Below, in pieces: positions 25,129-34,437 of a stretch of DNA of 64,000 bases. Source of the stretch: Streptomyces sp. B21-083 (GTDB lineage: Bacteria; Actinomycetota; Actinomycetes; Streptomycetales; Streptomycetaceae); the NCBI RefSeq assembly GCF_036898825.1, contig NZ_JARUND010000002.1:558001-622000 (forward strand). Direction: 5' to 3'. The notes beneath the pieces were generated by a model, which ran no database searches, had not been told where the DNA came from, and saw only the letters and a list, made by a program, of their open reading frames with translations. A program made the position numbers and the translations under genes. Position 1 is the stretch's first letter. Each line of letters begins with the position of its first letter.

Positions 25129-26633
25129 GCGTCGGCTCCGGCCGACCCGGTGGATCCGGGCGCTTCGGGGGATTCGGAGGCCGCGGTCGCTTCGGCGGCC
25201 TTGCGGGCCACCTGGCCGCGGACGCCGTACCAGCCCGCCACGAGCACCCCGGCGATCAGCGGGAGACACAGCACGGTGGTGCGGCCGGCGCCGCCGTCGG
25301 CGTACATCAGAACGAGGACGGAGACGAGGAAGGCCAGCGTCACGAGTTCGGTCCACGGGGAGCCGGGGAGGCGGTAGCTCGGGCGGGTCAGCTCGCCGTT
25401 CTCGGTCTTCCGCCAGAACACCAGGTGGCAGACCATGATCATGCCCCAGGTGGCGAGGATGCCGATCGCGGCGAAGTTCAGCACGATCTCGAACGCGTCG
25501 GCGGGGACGACGTAGTTGAGGCCCACACCGAGGACGCAGAAGCCGCTGGTGAGCAGGATGCCGCCGTAGGGGACCTGGCTGCGGCTCATGTTGCCGGTGA
25601 ACTTCGGCGCGGAGCCGGCCATCGCCATCGAGCGCAGGATGCGACCGGTCGAGTACAGGCCCGAGTTGAGGGACGACATGGCCGCGGTGAGGACGACCAG
25701 GTTCATCACGCCGCCGGCCGCCGGGATACCGATGTTGGACAGGACGGTCACGAAGGGGCTCTCGCCCGACGTGTACTTGTTCCAGGGCAGCAGCATCGCG
25801 AGGAGGACGACGGAGCCGACGTAGAAGAGGCCGACCCGCCACATGATCGAGTTGATCGCCTTCGGCATGATCTTCTCGGGGTTCTCGGTCTCGCCCGCCG
25901 CGACACCGACGAGTTCGACGGAGGCGTAGGCGAAGACGACGCCCTGGATGATCAGCAGCATGGGCAGCAGGCCGTTGGGGAAGACGCCGCCGTTGTCGGT
26001 GATCAGGGACAGGCCGGGGGTGGTGCCGTCGACCTTGTGCTGGGTGACCAGCAGGAAGATGCCGATCAGCATGAAGACGACGAGGGCGCTGACCTTGATG
26101 ATGGCGAACCAGAACTCCAGTTCGCCGAACATTCGCACGGAGATCAGGTTCACGGTGAGGACGACCGCCAGGGCGATCAGCGCGATCACCCACTGCGGGA
26201 TGTCGGAGAACATGCCCCAGTAGTGGGTGTAGAGGGCGACCGCGGTGATGTCGGCGATGCCGGTGGTGGCCCAGTTCAGGAAGTACATCCAGCCCGCTGT
26301 GTACGCGCCCTTCTCGCCCAGGAACTCACGGGCGTACGACACGAACGCGCCGGACGAGGGCCGGTACAGGACGAGTTCGCCCAGGGCCCGGACGACGAGG
26401 AAGGCGAAGACGCCGCAGACCGCGTAGGCGATGAAGAGGGACGGGCCGGCGTCGGCCAGCCGGCCGCCGGCGCCGAGGAACAGGCCGGTGCCGATGGCTC
26501 CGCCGATGGCGATCATGTTGACGTGCCGTGACTTCAGCGACTTGCTGTAGCCCGCGTCGCCGGCGTCCACGTGTACGGCCTTCTTCTGCGCCGTACCGTT
26601 CGCCGGCCCGTCCTGGAGGGATTGCTCGCTCAC
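25125..26633 (-). CDS. ansP: Amino acid permease, probable L-asparagine transporter
   Basis: A 502-residue permease of the amino acid-polyamine-organocation superfamily with 12 predicted membrane helices. The first helix carries the substrate-binding motif [19 protein letters not shown], followed by the APC signature [20 protein letters not shown]. This subgroup contains AnsP/GabP-type H+ symporters; the asparaginase coupled behind it makes asparagine the likely substrate. Its ATG overlaps the stop of the regulator (ATGA), so regulator, permease and asparaginase are one coupled unit. Confidence 0.88.
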   Translation of the reverse strand: MSEQSLQDGPANGTAQKKAVHVDAGDAGYSKSLKSRHVNMIAIGGAIGTGLFLGAGGRLADAGPSLFIAYAVCGVFAFLVVRALGELVLYRPSSGAFVSYAREFLGEKGAYTAGWMYFLNWATTGIADITAVALYTHYWGMFSDIPQWVIALIALAVVLTVNLISVRMFGELEFWFAIIKVSALVVFMLIGIFLLVTQHKVDGTTPGLSLITDNGGVFPNGLLPMLLIIQGVVFAYASVELVGVAAGETENPEKIMPKAINSIMWRVGLFYVGSVVLLAMLLPWNKYTSGESPFVTVLSNIGIPAAGGVMNLVVLTAAMSSLNSGLYSTGRILRSMAMAGSAPKFTGNMSRSQVPYGGILLTSGFCVLGVGLNYVVPADAFEIVLNFAAIGILATWGMIMVCHLVFWRKTENGELTRPSYRLPGSPWTELVTLAFLVSVLVLMYADGGAGRTTVLCLPLIAGVLVAGWYGVRGQVARKAAEATAASESPEAPGSTGSAGADA

Positions 26634-27373
26634 GCCTCGGGTCCGCCTTCCGGGGATGGTCCTGTGGGGGTGTCCGTGTGCGCGGCGCGCACGATGTCGG
26701 TGAGGGTCGTCGAGACCCGGTCGAGGTGGTGGGACATGGCCGCCACCGCGTCGTCCTCGCTGCGGTCGATCAAGGCCTCGACGATCGCCCGGTGCTCACG
26801 GTTGGACTGCTCACGCCGGCCGCCCAGCTCGTTCAGGAACGCCGACTGACGGGCCAGCGCGTCCCGGATCTCCTCGATCACCCGGCGGAACACCGGGTTC
26901 TGGGCGGCCTGGGCCACGGCCAGATGGAAGAGGGTGTCCATGGCGACCCACGCGGTGGTGTCGGTCTCGTGCTCCATGCGCTCCAGCAGGTGCGCGAGGT
27001 GATCGAGGTCCTCCGGTGTCCGTCGCAGGGCCGCGTAGCCGGCGACCGGGATCTCGACGTGCCGGCGGACTTCGAGGAGGTCGCTCGCCGCGTAGTCGCC
27101 GAAGGTGGGGTCCTCGACGGTGCTGGACACCACGAAGGTGCCCTTGCCGGTCCGGGAGACGGTCAGGCCCATGGTCTGCAGGGCCCGCAGAGCCTCCCGC
27201 AGCACGGGCCGGCTCACCTCCAGGCGGCGGCACAGTTCGGCCTCGGAGGGGAGCTTGTCCCCCACGGCGTAATCTCCGCGCTCGATGGCGCTGCGCAGAT
27301 GACCGAGGACCGCTTCCATCGCGCTGACGCGCCGCGGCACCGAGCCACCTGTCTGGCTGTCTGACAGGTTCAC
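26630..27373 (-). CDS. GntR/FadR-family transcriptional regulator
   Basis: A 247-residue regulator. The N-terminal winged helix (residues about 15-80) reads [20 protein letters not shown], then a glycine wing TGKGTFV; the C-terminal part (about 95-225) is a helical FadR/FCD ligand domain with the metal-binding aspartate/histidines in [15 protein letters not shown] and [10 protein letters not shown]. Such regulators usually sense small organic acids or amino acids. The GTG at 27371-27373 ([10 protein letters not shown]) is taken as start; no good ribosome site precedes it. It heads the asparagine-catabolism operon, and a palindrome at its own start suggests autoregulation. Confidence 0.85.
   Translation of the reverse strand: MNLSDSQTGGSVPRRVSAMEAVLGHLRSAIERGDYAVGDKLPSEAELCRRLEVSRPVLREALRALQTMGLTVSRTGKGTFVVSSTVEDPTFGDYAASDLLEVRRHVEIPVAGYAALRRTPEDLDHLAHLLERMEHETDTTAWVAMDTLFHLAVAQAAQNPVFRRVIEEIRDALARQSAFLNELGGRREQSNREHRAIVEALIDRSEDDAVAAMSHHLDRVSTTLTDIVRAAHTDTPTGPSPEGGPEA
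27347..27369. promoter_or_regulatory. Inverted repeat at the start of the GntR gene, probable operator
   Basis: ACCTGTC (27347-27353) and GACAGGT (27363-27369) are perfect inverted arms; within them CTGTC-T-GACAG (27357-27367) is a second perfect palindrome with one central base. GntR/FadR-type operators are often TGTC/GACA-like palindromes. The site covers the first codons of the gene, where binding would block expression. Binding is inferred. Confidence 0.5.
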
Positions 27374-27425
27374 GGAGGTGATCCTGCGGGTGCGGGACGA
27401 CCCTGTCAAGGGTGTGGGGGCGAAG

Positions 27426-27465
27426 CTGCCTGTCCGACGCCACGCGGGTGGCGCCGGACAGGCAG
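27426..27465 (-). terminator. Strong hairpin downstream of uppP
   Basis: Arms of 18 bases (27426-27443 and 27448-27465; CTGCCTGTCCG opposite CGGACAGGCAG) pair with one mismatch around the loop GCGG. It lies about 180 bases past the undecaprenyl-diphosphatase stop and upstream of the GntR gene. Confidence 0.75.
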
Positions 27466-27644
27466 GGCGTCGCGCCTCACTCCGCACCTCACCGGCGAGC
27501 GCCGGCCCGCAGCCGCGGGCCCCGGCCGGACGCCTGGGCGGTCATGCCCGGCCCTGGCCCCGCACAGCGCCCGTCCGGTCCACCGACGAACAACCCCGAC
27601 CGGCTACGGCCACCAGCCTGAGCTGCTGAAACGCCGGCGGGCGC

Positions 27645-28478
27645 TCAGTTCAGTACGCCCGCGCCCAGCAGCCCGAAGAGCGCCAGGCCCACGACGATCC
27701 GGTAGATCACGAAGGCGTTGAAGGAGTGCTTGGCGACGAACTTCAGCAGCCAGGCGATGGAGCCGTAGGCGACCACGAACGACACCACCGTGCCGACGGC
27801 CAGCGGTGCGACCCCCACTCCCGCGCCCAGGGCGTCCTTCAGCTCGTAGAGCCCGGCGCCGGTCAGCGCGGGGATGCCGAGGAAGAAGGAGAGGCGGGTG
27901 GCGGCGACCCGGTCGAGGTCGAGGATCAGCGCCGTCGACATGGTGGCGCCGGAGCGGGAGAAGCCGGGGAACAGCAGGGCCAGGATCTGTGAACTGCCCA
28001 CCAGCATCGCGTCCTTGAACGACGTGTCGTCCTCACCGCGCTTGTGCCGGCCCATCTGGTCCGCGGCCCACATCACGCCGCTTCCGACGATCAGCGAGGC
28101 GGCGACCACCCACAGCGAGGCCAGCGGGCCCTCGATCAGCGGCTTGGCGGCGAGACCCACGACGACGATCGGGATGGTCGCGTAGATGACCCACCAGGCG
28201 AACTTGTAGTCGTGGTGGTAACGCTCCTCGCGGTTCCTGAGACCCCTCCCCCAGGCAGAGACGATCCGGACGATGTCCTTGAAGAAGTACACGAACACGG
28301 CGGCGATCGCGCCGACCTGGATGACGGCCGAGAACCCGACCACCGCGTTGTCGTCGACGGGGATGTTCATCAGCCCCTCGGTGATCTTCAGGTGGCCGGT
28401 GGAGGAGACCGGCAGGAACTCGGTCACCCCCTCGACGGCTCCCAGGATGACGGCCTGACCGACGGAGATGGCGCTCAT
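27645..28478 (-). CDS. uppP: Undecaprenyl-diphosphatase
   Basis: A 277-residue BacA-type undecaprenyl-pyrophosphate phosphatase, an integral membrane enzyme that recycles the lipid carrier of cell-wall synthesis and can give bacitracin tolerance. The two family motifs are present: the glutamate-rich AVEGVTEFLPVSSTGHL near residue 15 and PGFSRSGATMSTAL near 170, holding the catalytic serine and arginine. Eight or so membrane helices are seen. The ATG at 28476-28478 gives the normal family start. It lies downstream of, and on the same strand as, the fluoride-channel operon, 80 bases away. Confidence 0.95.
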   Translation of the reverse strand: MSAISVGQAVILGAVEGVTEFLPVSSTGHLKITEGLMNIPVDDNAVVGFSAVIQVGAIAAVFVYFFKDIVRIVSAWGRGLRNREERYHHDYKFAWWVIYATIPIVVVGLAAKPLIEGPLASLWVVAASLIVGSGVMWAADQMGRHKRGEDDTSFKDAMLVGSSQILALLFPGFSRSGATMSTALILDLDRVAATRLSFFLGIPALTGAGLYELKDALGAGVGVAPLAVGTVVSFVVAYGSIAWLLKFVAKHSFNAFVIYRIVVGLALFGLLGAGVLN

Positions 28479-28558
28479 GGAATCCAGTTCTGCTGGGAAG
28501 GGACGGGCAGCGGCGGGGACAGTCCTACTACATACCGACAAGTCCCGGACGCCCGCGT

Positions 28559-28915
28559 CTACAGCGAGCCACCCACCCACACGCCCGCGAAAGCGGCGCC
28601 CAGACCGGCCAGCACGCTCACCATGACGTTGGCCGCGGCGAGGAGACCGGCTCCGTCCTCGGCCAGCCGCAGCGTCTCGTAGGAGAAGGTCGAGTACGTG
28701 GTCAGCGCCCCGCACAGGCCCGTACCCAGGAGCAGTTGGAGGTGGGGGCCCGGGGCGGCGCCGGTGAGCAGGCCGAGGATCAGGCAGCCGGTGACGTTGA
28801 CGGCGAGGGTGCCCCAGGGGAAGACCGTGTCGTGGCGGGACTGCACCACCCTGTCGGTGAGATAGCGGAGGGGCGCGCCGACCATTCCGCCCGCTATCAC
28901 GAGCAGCCAGTTCAC
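28559..28915 (-). CDS. crcB: Fluoride ion channel CrcB/FluC (first paralogue)
   Basis: A 118-residue four-helix membrane protein of the CrcB/Fluc family. The N-terminal [14 protein letters not shown] holds the conserved arginine; [17 protein letters not shown] contains the conserved asparagine lining the pore; [13 protein letters not shown] is the central break with the phenylalanine/threonine track. Fluc channels are dual-topology dimers, or pairs of two different chains; here a second CrcB lies in the same operon, separated by a DUF190 gene. The ATG overlaps the DUF190 stop (ATGA). Confidence 0.93.
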   Translation of the reverse strand: MNWLLVIAGGMVGAPLRYLTDRVVQSRHDTVFPWGTLAVNVTGCLILGLLTGAAPGPHLQLLLGTGLCGALTTYSTFSYETLRLAEDGAGLLAAANVMVSVLAGLGAAFAGVWVGGSL

Positions 28916-29295
28916 AACGAGTTCTTACCCTTCGCGTCCGCTTCGCCCGGTTTGCCGTCGGTCCGGCCGACATACCTGATGACCTCGCAGTCGTCGAGGA
29001 TGACCAGTCCCTCGGTGACGAGTTCGTCGAGCTGCGGCAGGAAGGACCGTACGTTCTCCTCGGTGTCGACGATGACGATCGCGACCGGCAGGTCCTCGCT
29101 GAGGGAGAGCAGGCGCGAGGTGTGGATGAGGGAAGAGGCGCCGAAGCCCTCGATGCCGCGGAAGACGCTCGCGCCCGCGAGGCCGACCGCTCGGGCACGG
29201 TGGACGATCTCCGAGTAGAGCGGTTTGTGGTGCCAGGTGTCGTGCTCGCCGATGAGGACGGTCAGGCGCAGGGCACTGCCGGTCAGTCTGGTCAT
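28912..29295 (-). CDS. DUF190 (PII-like) protein between two crcB genes
   Basis: A 127-residue soluble protein of the DUF190 family, which has a PII-like ferredoxin fold. Conserved features are [35 protein letters not shown] and [20 protein letters not shown]. It overlaps the upstream crcB stop and the downstream crcB start (ATGA on both sides), so the three proteins are made in step. Family members often sit beside CrcB and may sense a ligand or bind the channel; this is association, not proof. Confidence 0.88.
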   Translation of the reverse strand: MTRLTGSALRLTVLIGEHDTWHHKPLYSEIVHRARAVGLAGASVFRGIEGFGASSLIHTSRLLSLSEDLPVAIVIVDTEENVRSFLPQLDELVTEGLVILDDCEVIRYVGRTDGKPGEADAKGKNSL

Positions 29296-29750
29296 CGTCG
29301 CCTCCGCTTCAGGACCCGGCGGGTCGCGGTCGCCGCGAGCGTCACGGCGGTGAGGGCCGCGAGCAGGGTCGCGGCGAGGTAGGCGAGCCCCGTGCCGGGG
29401 TGGCCGTGGTCGACCAGCTTCTGGATGTCGACGGCGTACGTCGAGAAGGTGGTGAAGCCGCCGAGCACACCGGTGCCGAAGAAGGGGCGTACGAGGCGGT
29501 GGGCGGCCCAGATCTCCGTGATGACGACCATGAACACGCCGATCACGGCACAGCCGACGACGTTGATCCAGAAGGTGGTCCAGGGGAATCCGCCGGTCTG
29601 CGCGGGCCAGGCCAGCGAGGCCGCGTAACGGGCACTGGCGCCGATCGCGCCGCCGGTCGCGACCACCGCGACGACCGGCGCCTGACCGTGCAGAACGGAA
29701 GGGCGCGGTGGGGCGGCGACGGTCCCGGTCCGGAGGTCGGGGGTTGTCAT
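29292..29750 (-). CDS. crcB: Fluoride ion channel CrcB/FluC (second paralogue)
   Basis: A 152-residue CrcB. After a soluble N-terminal tail of about 25 residues come four helices with [33 protein letters not shown] and [12 protein letters not shown], carrying the pore asparagine and the central phenylalanine/threonine residues. It is the first gene of the crcB-DUF190-crcB operon. The two CrcB chains differ in length and in charge, as expected for a hetero-dimeric channel of opposite topologies. Start taken at the ATG 29748-29750; an extension to 29951 reads as non-coding. Confidence 0.92.
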   Translation of the reverse strand: MTTPDLRTGTVAAPPRPSVLHGQAPVVAVVATGGAIGASARYAASLAWPAQTGGFPWTTFWINVVGCAVIGVFMVVITEIWAAHRLVRPFFGTGVLGGFTTFSTYAVDIQKLVDHGHPGTGLAYLAATLLAALTAVTLAATATRRVLKRRRR

Positions 29751-30140
29751 GGTCGTACGTCTCCTACTCGCCGGCGCCCGACCGTGCGGGCGCGCTCGTG
29801 TGAGCAAGTAGGGACCGTTGGCGGCGACGCTGCCGCGGTTCGGGTACGGCGGGCCCCACCACCGCGCCGCGAGCGGTTGATCGCGGCCGTCCACCAGGGT
29901 ATCGCCGGGGGTACGGGGGCTGCACCTGGGTCGGTCGGCGCTTCGGGTCACTTCCGGTGTGGCGAGTGGCCTGCGGGCCGGTTGGGAGCTTGTCGCGCCC
30001 CGCGGCGGAACCGCCGACCGACACAGCCCCGCACCCCGGATTCACCGATTCCGCGCGCTCGGCCCAGCCTCGTCGCCGACCACCCGGTACGGCTCGCGGC
30101 ACGCGAACGCACCCGGGGACCGGCGGCGGACGGCCCCCGT
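29751..30140 (-). other. Non-coding region upstream of the crcB operon
   Basis: 390 bases between the first crcB gene and the stop of the ArsR-like gene. I see no credible coding frame. The stretch around 29835-29915 contains GGCGAT and AACCGC on the minus strand, pieces that also occur in fluoride riboswitches, but the full conserved core is not evident. The remainder is C-rich and repeat-like. Confidence 0.4.
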
Positions 30141-30428
30141 CTACCAGCCCTTCTCGAACATCCGCGCCACCTCGGCGATGCGCACCTCGTCGGGGCGGTA
30201 GAACGTGCGCCAGCGGATCCTCTTCGTCCGGACCATGCCGATGCCCGCGAGCAGACCCAGATGGGTGTGGGCGACGGAGCGGCGGACGCCGAGTTTCGCG
30301 GCGACGGCAGCGGCCGTGACTCCGTCCTCGACGGGGTCGCCGTGGCGTTGGGGCGGAAAGTGCGCGGCCGGGTCCTTCAGCCACTCCAGGATCTCCAGGC
30401 GTTGCCCGCCTCCTGGTCTCCTCAGCAT
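30141..30428 (-). CDS. ArsR-like winged-helix regulator
   Basis: A 95-residue small DNA-binding protein. MLRRPGGGQRLEILEWLKDP is a typical ArsR-like opening, followed by the helix-turn-helix VTAAAVAAKLGVRRSVAHTH and a wing TKRIRWRTFYRPDEVRI. No metal-binding cysteines are visible, so it is probably not a metal sensor. The ATG at 30426-30428 was chosen because the longer frame upstream is not protein-like. It is isolated, between the galactanase gene and the fluoride operon, with no obvious target. Confidence 0.75.
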   Translation of the reverse strand: MLRRPGGGQRLEILEWLKDPAAHFPPQRHGDPVEDGVTAAAVAAKLGVRRSVAHTHLGLLAGIGMVRTKRIRWRTFYRPDEVRIAEVARMFEKGW

Positions 30429-30626
30429 CGCGCCTCCTCGTCCCGGGCACCGCGTGCCGTGCCTCCCAATGTCCCGCAGTCGAGGGCACCGCGTCCGGGG
30501 CTTCGCACCTCTTGGCCGAGGTCGGACTTTTTCCGCCGCGTACGTGCGTTCGAGCAAGCCCTCGCAGCCCAACAAGCAGGGGCCCGGCCACCCCCCTCAG
30601 GCGGCCGAACCCCTGTCACTCGTGGC

Positions 30627-32198
30627 TCAGCGGTGGCTGAACCACGTCATCGCGGGGAGCGCCTTGTCGTCGTAGCCGAACAGGGCCTGGTTCTCCCAGC
30701 CATTGCCCGAGGACGAGTCAGTGGGGTCCCAGCCGTTGCCGGTGACCGCGGTCCACGTCGCCTCCCAGTAGAAGACGCCGAGGCCCCGGCCGTTCGGAAC
30801 GGCCTCCACGATGTTCAGGATGTCCCGGAACCAGGCCGACTGCCCGGCCGTGGACGCCGCGTACCCGGAGACGAGCTCACCAGTCGTGTCGATGATGTTC
30901 TCGTGCGAGTCCTCGCTGTCGAGACGGAAGGGGTAGGCCGTCTCGGCGACGAACACCGGCTTGCCGTAGCGGGAGGCCGCGTCGTCCAGGGTGGTCTGGA
31001 AGTCCGACAGCGAACCGTGCCAGTAGCCGTAGTAGGAAAGGCCGATGGCGTCGAACTTCACGCCGTTGGAGACCGCGCTGTCGAACCACCAGCGGGTGCC
31101 CGCCAGGTCGCCGCCCTTGGCCAGGTGCAGCGCCACGGTCGTGCCGGAGTTGACCGCCTTGACCGCGTTGTAGCCGGAGTTGAGCAGCCCGGCGAGCTGC
31201 GACCAGTTGTCGGTCGAGCCCTCGGACCACAGCATGCCGCCGTTGATCTCGTTGCCGACCTGGACCATGTCGGCGGTGGTGCCCTGGGACTTGAGCGCGT
31301 TGAGGACGTCGTAGGTGTGGTTGTAGACGTCCGTCTTCAGCTGGCTGTACGAGTGTCCGGCCCACGCGGACGGCTTGCTCTGGGCGCCCGGGTCGGCCCA
31401 GGTGTCCGAGTAGTGGAAATCGACCAGCAGCTTCATGCCGTGCGCCTTGATGCGCTTGGCGAGGGCGAGAACGCGCGCCTTGTTGTTGTAGCCGTCGGCC
31501 GGGTTGACCCAGACCTTGACCCGCGCGTAGTTCATACCGGAGTTCTTGAGGACGGTGAGCGCGTCCGTTGTCGTGCCGGCGCTGTTCTTGTAGGTCCCGC
31601 CCAACGCCTCGCTCTTGGGGAGGGAGGAGATGTCGGCGCCCTTGACGGACAGCCCTCCCGTGCCGGAGGCGAAGGTCAGGTCGTCGACGTTGATCCAGTT
31701 GCCCGCGTTGGCATCGGAGTTGACGCTGATCGTGCACTGGTTGTTCGTCACCGCGATCGGCACGACGATCCGGATCCACCCGCTGGTGGAGACCGGAAGG
31801 TCGGTGCGCTGCTCGGCGCTGCCGCAGTTCTTCAGCGCTATGTAGGCCGACTTCTGGCCACCGCCGGAGCGCACCCACGCGGTGAGCTTGTAGTTGCCAT
31901 TGGTCAGCCCGGACAGGTACTGGTAGGTCTCCACCTTGTAGGCGGAGGCGGAGTAGTGGGACAGGCGGTAACTGCCGCCGTGGCCACCGGACTCCACGTA
32001 CGAGGCGCCCGTGTCGCCGTACTCCGACCAGCCGTTCGGGACGGCGGCACCCGAACCGTCGGCCTCGAAGCCGCCGTTGGTGAGGGTGCCGGCCGCCACC
32101 GCGGACTGCGCGGGCAGGGCGGTGAGGGCGAGACCCGCGGCGAGCGGGAGCAGCAGGGCCCTGAGTGTGCGCCTGTGTGTGCGTCTGGGATGGAACAT
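30627..32198 (-). CDS. ganB: Secreted GH53 arabinogalactan endo-beta-1,4-galactanase with N-terminal carbohydrate-binding module
   Basis: A 523-residue secreted enzyme cutting beta-1,4-galactan side chains of pectin. Twin-arginine-like basic start and signal peptide (1-36, ending AQSAVAA); a jelly-roll carbohydrate-binding module (about 37-180, NGGFEADGSG...WVRSGGGQKSAY); then a GH53 barrel (about 184-523). The acid/base is E317 in VGNEINGGMLW and the nucleophile E419 in VFVAETAYPF. The ATG at 32196-32198 follows GAAGGGA. It is downstream of the GH42 gene, 115 bases apart with a hairpin between, and the pair can degrade galactan to galactose. Confidence 0.93.
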   Translation of the reverse strand: MFHPRRTHRRTLRALLLPLAAGLALTALPAQSAVAAGTLTNGGFEADGSGAAVPNGWSEYGDTGASYVESGGHGGSYRLSHYSASAYKVETYQYLSGLTNGNYKLTAWVRSGGGQKSAYIALKNCGSAEQRTDLPVSTSGWIRIVVPIAVTNNQCTISVNSDANAGNWINVDDLTFASGTGGLSVKGADISSLPKSEALGGTYKNSAGTTTDALTVLKNSGMNYARVKVWVNPADGYNNKARVLALAKRIKAHGMKLLVDFHYSDTWADPGAQSKPSAWAGHSYSQLKTDVYNHTYDVLNALKSQGTTADMVQVGNEINGGMLWSEGSTDNWSQLAGLLNSGYNAVKAVNSGTTVALHLAKGGDLAGTRWWFDSAVSNGVKFDAIGLSYYGYWHGSLSDFQTTLDDAASRYGKPVFVAETAYPFRLDSEDSHENIIDTTGELVSGYAASTAGQSAWFRDILNIVEAVPNGRGLGVFYWEATWTAVTGNGWDPTDSSSGNGWENQALFGYDDKALPAMTWFSHR

Positions 32199-32261
32199 CG
32201 TCGTCCGTCGTCCCTTCGACGTGATGGGGTTGGGGGTGTCCCTCCCGGGGGGAAGGAGGGG

Positions 32262-32303
32262 CCCCTCCGCCCGCGGCTCTCGTGGCACGCACGGGCGGAG
32301 GGG
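32262..32303 (-). terminator. Perfect 12-bp stem-loop between GH42 and GH53 genes
   Basis: CCCCTCCGCCCG (32262-32273) and CGGGCGGAGGGG (32292-32303) are perfectly complementary around an 18-base loop, 10 bases past the GH42 stop. It may terminate or attenuate transcription so that less galactanase message is made, or protect the upstream message. Confidence 0.7.
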
Positions 32304-32313
32304 AACTTGCGGC

Positions 32314-34335
32314 TCAGCCGTCGAGTCGTACGACCCGGACGGCTCCGGCGGGCAGCGCGAGGCGGCCCGCGGCTCGTTCGCCCGTCAGCAGTTCGGTGCC
32401 GGGTGCCTCCAGGGGCACCTTGGCGTCCGACGCGGTGTGGTTGACGGCGAACAGGTAGGTGCCCGACTCGCCGGTGCGGCGGACGAGTTCGACGTCGTGC
32501 GGGAGGTCGGCGCGGGGCGCGATGTCGGCGTCCTCGGTGGCCCAGCCGAGCAGGGCGTCCAGGCCGTGCGCGTCGAGGCGGGTCGACACGTACCAGGCGG
32601 TGCCCTCGCCGAGGCGGTGGCGGGTGACGGCCGGGTGGTCGGCGGTGAGTCCGTCGGCGTACGTCCACACGGTCTCGGCGCCGCGCGGTACGACGAACTC
32701 GGTCCACACGTCGCCGGTCAGCTCGGAGCCGTCGGGTCCGGTGATGCGTACCGCGTCACCCTGGAGCAGCGGTGAGAACTCCTCGACGGTCAGGCCGAGT
32801 ACGTCGCGCAGGGCGCCCGGGTAGGGGCCCTCGTGGACGGCGTCGTGCTCGTCGACGATGCCGGAGAAGTAGGAGACGACGAGGGTGCCGCCGTTCTCGA
32901 CGTACTCCCTGAGGTTGTTCCCGGCGGCCTCCGTCATCAGGTACAGGGCGGGTACGACGACAAGGGGATAGGCCGACAGGTCGGCTTCCGGGTGGGCGAA
33001 GTCGACGGTGAGGTGGCGGTCGTACAGGGCCTCGTAGAAGGCGTCGGCGCGCTCGCGCGGGTCGTGGTCCTCGCTGGGGCGCCACTGGAGGTTCTGCGCC
33101 CACCAGGAGTGCCAGTCCCACAGGACGGCGACGTCCGCGACCGTGCGGGTGGTGCGGATCGAGGCCAACGAGTCGAGGGAGGCGCCGAGTTCGACGACCT
33201 CGCGCCAGACGCGGGTCTCCGTGCCGCCGTGCGGGAGCATCGCCGAGTGGAACTTCTCGGCGCCGCGCCGGGACTGGCGCCACTGGAAGAACATCGCGCC
33301 CTCGGAGCCCCGGGCCACATGGGCGAGGGAGTTGCGGGCCATCTGGCCGGGTGCCTTCGCGGGGTTGCGGGCCTGCCAGTTGACGCCCGAGGTGGAGTGC
33401 TCAAGCAGGATCCAGGGGGCGCCGCCGCCGACGGAGCGGGTGAGGTCGGCGGCCATCGCCAGGTTGACGTGGGTGCGGCGGCCGTCGGTGATCAGGTAGT
33501 GGTCGTTGGTGACGATGTCGACCTCGCGGCCCCAGGCCCAGTAGTCGACGGAGTCGCACTGGCTGAGGGCGGTCATGAAGTTGGTGGTGACCGGGATGCC
33601 GGGCGCGAGACGGTGCAGGATGTCCCGCTCCATCACGAAGTTCTCGCGCATGGTGGCGTCGGCGAACCGCTTGTAGTCCAGCGCCTGTCCCGGGTTGCCG
33701 ACCGTGGGCGCCGCGCGCGGCGGGTTGATCTGCTCGAAGGTGGCGTAGCGCTGGCCCCAGAAGGCCGTCCCCCAGGCCTCGTTGACCCCGTCGACGGTCT
33801 CGTACGCGGCCTCCAGCCAGCGGCGGAAGTGGGCGGCGCAGGAGTCGCAGTAGCAGGCCGAGACGGGGACCCCGTACTCGTTGTGCACGTGCCACATGGC
33901 GAGCGCGGGGTGGGCGCCGTAGCGCTCGGCGAGCCGCGTGGTGATGTTCGCGGCGGCGGCGCGGTAGTCGGCGTCGCTGTGGCAGATCGCGGCACGGGAG
34001 CCGAACTCGTAGCGCACGCCCTCGGGTGTCACCGGCAGCGCGTCCGGGTGTTCGCGGTAGAACCAGGCCGGCGGGGCGACGGTGGGCGTGCCGAGGTCGG
34101 CGCGGATGCCGTTCTCGTGCAGGAGGTCCAGGAGCCGGTCGAGCCAGCCGAAGTCGTACACCCCGGGAGCGGTCTCCAGCAGGGCCCACGAGAAGATTCC
34201 GACGCTGACCATGGTGACACCGGCTTCGCGCATCAGCCGGACGTCTTCCCGCCAGACGCTTTCCGGCCACTGCTCGGGGTTGTAGTCCCCGCCGAAGGCA
34301 AGCCTGGTGAGGCCTGTGGGGGTGGTCTCCGGCAT
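32314..34335 (-). CDS. ganA: GH42 beta-galactosidase
   Basis: A 673-residue glycoside hydrolase family 42 enzyme releasing galactose from galacto-oligosaccharides. LAFGGDYNPEQWP is the family start. The acid/base is E153 in MWHVHNEYG and the nucleophile E312 in WILLEHSTS. The cysteine set CYCDSC after the first motif matches the metal site of many GH42 enzymes. A central trimerisation-type domain and a C-terminal beta domain follow. No signal peptide, so it acts inside the cell on imported oligosaccharides. It is divergent from the ABC transporter operon across a LacI-type control region. Confidence 0.95.
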   Translation of the reverse strand: MPETTPTGLTRLAFGGDYNPEQWPESVWREDVRLMREAGVTMVSVGIFSWALLETAPGVYDFGWLDRLLDLLHENGIRADLGTPTVAPPAWFYREHPDALPVTPEGVRYEFGSRAAICHSDADYRAAAANITTRLAERYGAHPALAMWHVHNEYGVPVSACYCDSCAAHFRRWLEAAYETVDGVNEAWGTAFWGQRYATFEQINPPRAAPTVGNPGQALDYKRFADATMRENFVMERDILHRLAPGIPVTTNFMTALSQCDSVDYWAWGREVDIVTNDHYLITDGRRTHVNLAMAADLTRSVGGGAPWILLEHSTSGVNWQARNPAKAPGQMARNSLAHVARGSEGAMFFQWRQSRRGAEKFHSAMLPHGGTETRVWREVVELGASLDSLASIRTTRTVADVAVLWDWHSWWAQNLQWRPSEDHDPRERADAFYEALYDRHLTVDFAHPEADLSAYPLVVVPALYLMTEAAGNNLREYVENGGTLVVSYFSGIVDEHDAVHEGPYPGALRDVLGLTVEEFSPLLQGDAVRITGPDGSELTGDVWTEFVVPRGAETVWTYADGLTADHPAVTRHRLGEGTAWYVSTRLDAHGLDALLGWATEDADIAPRADLPHDVELVRRTGESGTYLFAVNHTASDAKVPLEAPGTELLTGERAAGRLALPAGAVRVVRLDG

Positions 34336-34375
34336 GGAATGTCTCCCGATCGGTCAGTCACTTTGGAACAGGTCT

Positions 34376-34389
34376 TGGGAACGTGCACA
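34376..34389. promoter_or_regulatory. LacI-type operator candidate O1 (GH42 side)
   Basis: TGGGAACGTGCACA matches the other site (34466-34479) at 11 of 14 positions. It lies 41 bases upstream of the GH42 start in the divergent region. Binding by the LacI-family regulator encoded at 37671 is inferred. Confidence 0.5.
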
Positions 34390-34437
34390 CACAGCGGTTC
34401 GCGGCGCGTGGCCTAGATAACCGCATGGCAACAACCA

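Noticed and set aside
29751..29920. Fluoride riboswitch upstream of the crcB operon
   Set aside because: Only fragments of the conserved core (GGCGAT, AACCGC) are seen on the minus strand and the spacing does not convincingly form the pseudoknot. A covariance-model search for the crcB motif would settle it.
29400..32444. About 1000-codon plus-strand frame opposite the galactanase and crcB genes
   Set aside because: Antisense shadow of genes with signal peptide, catalytic residues or channel motifs.
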